Positions 56,861 to 64,000 of a stretch of 64,000 bases of DNA are shown piece by piece. Within the stretch, counting starts at the first letter, position 1. Each line of letters opens with the position of its first letter. The position numbers and the translations under genes were made by a program. Source of the stretch: Timema cristinae (Eukaryota > Arthropoda > Insecta > Phasmatodea > Timematidae); assembly GCA_039000515.1 (NCBI GenBank), contig JBCFYV010009882.1, forward strand, positions 50,003,411 through 50,067,410, written 5' to 3'. The notes under the pieces were generated by a model. It saw nothing but the letters and a program-made list of their open reading frames with translations, did no database searches and was not told the DNA's origin.

Positions 56861-57947
56861 AGTGTAAACTATTAATATAAGGAACATATCTAGTTATCAA
56901 AAATAAAGAGAATTGATATGTTTAGCCATAAAATGTCCATTAATCAAGATGATATGTGATAATGTGTAGGAAATTTTAATCTAAAATAAACGTCAAAAAT
57001 TAATTCATTAAATTTAATTCAGTTACAGGATATTTATAATAATAGAATATACTAAATTTCTGAGAAGTCATTTTACTATCATTTGCTATGAATTGATTTA
57101 ATTATAATTTGGAGAGCAAATATTATTTTAAAGTCAATATATTCATAGAGCCATATTAAAAAGTAATTAATTTATAGTTGACAAGCAAATTTTGATGATA
57201 GCTAAAAGCTTTACAAAGAAACATGTATAATGCAGATTAAAATTTCTAAACATGAAAATATATTACAATACATACTGCAGGTGGACAAAAATACAATGAC
57301 TAGATAAAAAACTCTTCGACATTTAAACTTTTAATAAATACATAATAAGTTAAGTTAGTGAAAAATGGATTGTATATTGGAGTTAAAACCAATTAAGATC
57401 AACAGTCAAATAAACTCAAATATATATTTTCCACTAACTTATTTGATTATGTATTTCTAAACAGTTTAAATGTCTTTGGTCAAAGATTTTTTCGTCTAGT
57501 TATTGTATTATTGTCAAACTGCATTATGTATTGTAATTTTAATATGTTTTCATGTTTAGAAATTTTAATCTTCATTATACATGTTTCTTTGCAAAGTTTT
57601 TAGCAATCACCCAAATTTTCTGGTCAACTATAGTTTAATTACATTTTAATATGGCACTATGTAAATATCGACTTTATAATAGTATTTGCTCTCAAACTCA
57701 TAATTAATTCAATTCATAGCAAATTATAATACATTGAGTTTTCATAAATTTAGTGTATTCTATTATTATAAATATTCTATAAGTGAATCGACTTTATTGA
57801 ATTAATTTTGACGTTTACTTTAGATAAAATAATTTCTTACACTTTATCACATATTATTTTGATTAATTGACTTTTTATGGTTAACGCTCTCAATTTTATA
57901 TGTTTGTGATAACTAGATGTGTTCCTTATATACATCGTTTATACTTA
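56861..57947. repeat. Long inverted repeat, ~1.1 kb
   Basis: The left arm runs from about 56861 (TATAAGGAACATATCTAGTTATC at 56876) to about 57370. The right arm runs from about 57425 to 57947 (complement GATAACTAGATGTGTTCCTTATA). Matched landmarks include AACATGTATAATGCAGATTA against AATCTTCATTATACATGTTT, and GACATTTAAACTTTTAATAA against the AACAGTTTAAATGTC region. The loop is about 55 bases. Arm identity is roughly 80% by eye. No coding frame. It is a foldback element or an old inverted duplication. Confidence 0.85.
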
Positions 57948-57949
57948 AT

Positions 57950-58375
57950 TGATAAATGGTAAAATTAACTTGGTAATCTAATTGGTGTCTGATACATAGA
58001 TATGCATAAGTCGTAGACGTAATATTATTTTTAATAGTATATTAAATATGAATTATTTTCCATTTTTTAATACAATTTATTAACCATGAGCTATTACTGA
58101 ATTATCCTGAGTCATAATGGGCTACAAAAGACCACAACTATCCCAGACCACCAATGTTTGTTAAAAGGAAAATATCATCTTTTGAAGTTGTTAAGGTTTT
58201 GGCAGGGTCAGTAATCTAAGGTGTCTCATTAGATAAGTATTAAAAAAACTCACTGAGCTAAAAAATCTCAATCTAAAATAAAAATAAATGACTTTAAATT
58301 TGAAATGCGAGATTTTAAAATAGCTTTTTTCTTTAGTGTTATGCTTTGGATGGTCAATTTTAATCTAGGTTGGTT
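57950..58375. other. AT-rich intergenic DNA
   Basis: Nothing is recognised. Confidence 0.5.
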
Positions 58376-58377
58376 AT

Positions 58378-58690
58378 TACATGAAATGGTAGTGCCTAGA
58401 CTTGTTCGTGGTTGCGTGCATAGCAAGGGTCCATATAAGGATCCTTGGGGAACATCTAGAGACAGAATATATTGAATTGGGAGGCACCACTAGGAAACTA
58501 CCCCTCTCTATGCCATTCCGAAGAGGGCTTTTACGCAAATAATTGTTCACTCTTCGAACGGCGGGGTAACACGGCAATTCAATACAATCATCTCATTGAG
58601 GTTGAAAACATATTAACTCTCAATTCACAACAGAAAGTCCTGCATTTATGTGTACGTGGAGTTAATGTCAGGCTCATATAGAGTAGCTTT
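58378..58690. other. GC-richer block, unassigned
   Basis: Short frames on both strands (plus 58472-58681, minus 58377-58577) in a GC-richer block. No family, start context or splice signal is convincing. Confidence 0.3.
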
Positions 58691-58742
58691 CTTGTGACAA
58701 AGATGTAAGGCTTTGAATCTTGGATGGCTGTATTGAGGGTAA

Positions 58743-60733
<1,991 letters not shown>

Positions 60734-60839
60734 ACTCATCAAAATCCAAGTTTTGGACACGTCACATTGAGTTGGTCACATTTTGAAAGTAGATTTATAG
60801 TTCAAGTCATTGAGAATAAGATTTGGGTTTAAGTCATAA

Positions 60840-62125
60840 GGATTCTTAAAAAGGTGAATTACATTTAGTTTTTCCCAATCAATTTTAAATCTAATGTGGA
60901 TCAATTTCCTATAAACAATTGTGTTAATCCTTACCACATAGATTAAGCCGTTAATAGCTCATCATTAGCCAAAAAACTACCCTATAAAAATAAATAATAA
61001 GTTTGTAGAGCGAAAGATATTAAAAAAATAAAGTTATATATATATATATATATATAATATATTTATAAAATAAAATTATGTGTCTAAATAAAGTTTATAT
61101 GGTGTGTAGTAGAATATCTTATAACAAACATGTCATAGTATATCATACAGGTCTTGAATATTTTAATAAATAATATTCAATTCTAAAAACTAAGGTATTG
61201 TACAGTAAAATGTTATTTGAAGCTTTAACATGTGAGTGAAAATTGTAAGCGTAAAATAAAAATGTAAAACACATTCTTATTAATTTTATGACCAACAATA
61301 TTGATTATTTTATTATTTTTATTATACTAGTATAACGTAAACATTTGAATCCAGAGTTTTTCTATGCTCCAAGTCCTAGACTTTAAGACTTTAAGGTTGA
61401 ATCAGAAACCAGGAATATTAGTTAGGTATAATTTATATTTCAATGTGGATTTTTGCCAAGCAGGTACAAACACTACCACACTTTTATTTATTTGTTTGAT
61501 ATGTTAACATATTTTTTTAGAATTAGTTGAATAATTGATACCCAAAATATATGAATTGACAAAGAAAATGTATAGTAAATAAAGGTAATTTAATGGGTAG
61601 CAATTTGTCGCTCATATTCAATTTACCATTAGTCTCTCCTCGAAATCTGAGTAATGGACTTACGTAAGTCTTGCAATGGTCGCTAACAATTTAGATGGAT
61701 TGGATTGAGAGGACCGTGCATTGTAAAAGTCACCTAGACCAAGCCGGACAAACTTGGAGGAAGCAATCAACCAGAGTGCAGGCTAAATGAACAAAAACCT
61801 GCAACCACACACGACGCAACTTGGACGTCAACACACGTAATACCAAGGAATGGGAGGGATTTGGATTAAAAACATATATGAACCAATTCAAGAGAAGTTT
61901 TGAAGATGAGTTAAGTTCGTTCACGTTTATTCGAGCATTTTATGCATGGGTACATTATTTTGGTTCCTTTATGGTCATTTCAAGCTATCTACTTCTTGAA
62001 CGTACTAATAATTTTGTTTATATTGACCCTATCATCAAGATTACTAACTATTCAATCTAAGGGATAGGAAATATATTGAAGGAAAAGCAACTTAACATAA
62101 AGAAAAGAAGGACAACAAAAACCCA
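60840..62125. other. AT-rich intergenic DNA
   Basis: No gene is recognised. There is a (TA)n run at 61036-61056. A 79-codon frame at 61821-62060 has no family features. Confidence 0.5.
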
Positions 62126-62129
62126 GGGA

Positions 62130-62210
62130 TAATTACGCGTGGAAAACCATTGCCAATGCACTCGACCTATATTCGAACCCTAAACTCCAATTATTGGCAG
62201 AGAAGTGATG
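62130..62210 (-). mobile_element. SINE family V fragment
   Basis: GTGGAAAACCATTGCCAATG and TATTCGAACCCTAAACTCCA (B-box complement) belong to an older SINE V head and body. A family B SINE has inserted at its edge. Confidence 0.6.
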
Positions 62211-62223
62211 TTAGAGTATATTA

Positions 62224-62484
62224 TATTTATTTAATATTTAGCACCACGTCTTACTACCCGTTCGGGTTATACGCTCTAAGTACTAATTACGCTAATGGAT
62301 TAGGAATTGGGAAGATTGAGTTAGAGGAAGTGAACCCGCATTTGCGTGGAGGAAGAGTGGAAAACCATTTAGGAAAAACCACCCCCAGTTCACCCGACAG
62401 AGATTCGAACCTCGATCTCCCCATCCTCGGCGGTCGAGCTCAACACGACTAGCGCGTTAGCCAACTACGCCACCGAGGCGGGTT
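62224..62484 (-). mobile_element. SINE family B with 13-bp TSD
   Basis: Complete copy with an exact 13-bp duplication, TTAGAGTATATTA, at 62211-62223 and 62485-62497. Its body is nearly identical by eye to the 58.75-kb copy. Confidence 0.95.
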
Positions 62485-62742
62485 TTAGAGTATATTAAAT
62501 TACTTAGTTGTTGATTTGGGCTGAAAATAATCATAATACAGGATGAGAAGCGATACTTTAAGAAAATACATTAGTATTAATTTGGACAGAACATAAAAAA
62601 CCAATAATGGAAAGAAAAATCCCAAATTCATAAAGTTGCAATTGAATACCGGGAACTATATCTATCCCCCAGTTAAAAACTTTAAATGGATGTCTTAACT
62701 CAATAGTAAAACCACCCGCATCGTTGGCTACATGGTCTAAGG

Positions 62743-63270
62743 CAACGGTAGGTAATTAACAGCCCGCGGGCTGGATCCAACCCACGAAGCTCTTGGTTCT
62801 GCCCCACAGGGCCAAATTTTATCGGTCAGAAACCTTAAGTACCTATTTGAACTTATAAATCTACTGAGTTATTAAAAAGAAGATTCATTCGTAAACATTA
62901 TTATTTATTCAAAAGTATTACTAAAGTAAAAATTGATATAAATAGAATGTACTCATTTAAATTTAATGAAAACATTTCTTGTTTTCCGATATTTTGCGAA
63001 ACTTAAGAGTTATGGTAGTACAGGCAATTCCTAAAGACTCCTGCAAGTGATCTTGGTTGAACTTGTTGTGGAGGTTTGTTTGGATTCCATTCATCATTGT
63101 TGAGAATCCCTATCCGCAGACATGTGTAAAACAAAAACAAAATATGGCTTCTTTTGGATTTGGGTGTAAATGTAGAACTCGAGCCTTACAAATTGTGTAT
63201 AAAACAGGTGACCCATGAAATGTTTTGATAAGGTCAGATGGCCCGCAAAATAAATTAATTGCTGACTATG
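62743..63270 (-). mobile_element. Non-autonomous hAT (Charlie/Buster-like)
   Basis: The left end CAACGGTAGGTAATTAAC is followed by CCCGCGGGCTGGATCCAACC. The right end GGCCCGCAAAATAAATTAAT is followed by TGCTGACTATGG, whose complement CCATAGTCAGCAATTAATTT pairs with the left end. Ends of the form CARNGGTCGGCAAC plus a GCGGGCC block are typical of Charlie-type hAT elements. Inside, a C-terminal transposase relic is still readable (next entry). The left flank GTCTAAGG has no clear matching duplicate on the right. Confidence 0.7.
62964..63110 (-). pseudogene. hAT transposase C-terminal relic
   Basis: The minus-strand frame reads GFSTMMNGIQTNLHNKFNQ then DHLQESLGIACTT and ends at a stop near 62964. 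It matches the last helix region of GTF2IRD2/ZBED-type hAT transposases, where relatives read K-x-x-R-x-x-L-T-D-E-H-L-x-x-x-L-R-x-A. Only about 48 codons remain, so the element depends on other copies. Confidence 0.6.
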
Positions 63271-63459
63271 GTGAGATTGTGATTCTATCACGGTCGTATG
63301 TACTGAGCGTGGTTTTTCGTAAATGGTTTCCCACTCTCTCTCCACGCAAATGTGGGCACACTTTCTTTAAATATAACCTTCCTCATATCTAACCCATTAT
63401 CGTAGTTAGTACACAAGCATATTAACAGAATGTGTGGTGGTAAAAAAGTAATTTTAAAA

Positions 63460-64000
63460 AACAGCCAAACTCAGAAGTGTAAATTCACACTTCAACAAAA
63501 GGGAACATACTTAAGGAATAAAATTCGGGATAACAATATAATTGAGAATTTAATAGTTTATTTTATCTAGACAGAAATTTTTTTTTACTTTCATTACAAC
63601 AATATTAAAATTATGTTTAAAAAAACATGTTAAGCTTTTCAAAATGGGAAAATTATTTTTGACTCATTTAGTCAGGATTGGATAAAATTAATTTAATTTA
63701 TTTATTTGACTAATAACAATAAACTATTTTTTATTATCATTACAATAGTAAATTTTTACAAAACCTTCCAATAAAAGTGTCATTTAAAATAATTATGTAA
63801 GTTTTTTGTTTTGTTTTCAAATTATAGATTCAAAATAATATTTTGATACTTTTTAAATAAATATATTTTGGGTCTAGTTATTCTTTATGTAATGTGAAAT
63901 GAATTATTTCTAAATGTCTGTAAAATTGTGAAATAAATACAAATCTGGTTTTGAGGGGGTTTTAGTCCAATACATCACGAGATTAACGTGTAAGCTCACT
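63460..64000. other. AT-rich intergenic DNA
   Basis: Nothing is recognised. Confidence 0.5.

Larger units (their letters stand above)
62712..63455 (+). mobile_element. SINE family V split by a hAT element
   Basis: The head CACCCGCATCGTTGGCTACATGG lies at 62712-62735 (given with its flanks). The remainder (GTGGTTTTTCGTAAATGG, CCACTCTCTCTCCACGC, then the 3' module remnant) resumes at about 63272-63455. The intervening about 530 bases are the hAT element. Confidence 0.75.

Overview
The window looks like AT-rich, gene-poor nuclear DNA from an invertebrate animal, possibly an arthropod. The grounds are hundreds of simple A/T, (TA)n, (TAA)n and (CA)n tracts, several tRNA-derived SINE families, decayed LINE, hAT and Helitron-class elements, no operon-like gene packing, and open frames that are almost all short or broken. 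I cannot name the species. No complete housekeeping gene is recognisable. The best host-coding candidate is a short GC-richer exon or single-exon ORF at 33.8-34.2 kb with a nearby AATAAA. A second, weaker candidate is a GC-richer block ending in a splice-donor-like site at 37.4-37.8 kb.

Layout. 0-5.3 kb: two decayed 3' ends of non-LTR (LINE) ORFs, SINEs and a small tandem duplication. 6.2-8.0 kb: a broken hAT transposase (THAP12/52-kDa-repressor-like) followed by a palindromic MITE, whose second copy lies at 29.6-30.0 kb. 9-40 kb: a field of SINEs, mostly of two young-looking families (here A and B, often with intact target-site duplications) and an older family (here V). It also holds two terminal-inverted-repeat elements (15.1 and 27.0 kb), a SINE-derived minisatellite (22.1-22.5 kb) and a cryptic array of about seven 140-bp units (35.8-36.8 kb). 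40-47 kb: a perfect short hairpin, a 0.7-kb long inverted repeat and more SINEs. 47.57-55.98 kb: one large, nearly complete but dead Helentron-type Helitron on the minus strand. 56.9-57.9 kb: a 1.1-kb long inverted repeat. 58-64 kb: SINEs, a (TA)n(TG)n block and a hAT element nested inside a SINE.

The Helentron is the main multi-domain locus. Reading from 53.75 kb down to 47.95 kb it has a basic N-terminal segment with a KTNAEM motif, a DUF6570-like region, a HUH/YxxxY Rep domain, a Pif1-like helicase and a C-terminal endonuclease/exonuclease/phosphatase domain. At least ten stops or frameshifts break it. Both characteristic termini and an inverted 16-bp subterminal palindrome are still visible. 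SINE families A, B and V have different tRNA-like heads but share one 3' module with an ACCCG/CGGGT hairpin. Families C, D and E share a second, unrelated 3' module. The SINEs therefore look like modular parasites of at least two LINE machineries.

Everything here was read by eye. Edges of decayed repeats are approximate (often within 10-30 bases), and family names A-E and V are my labels.
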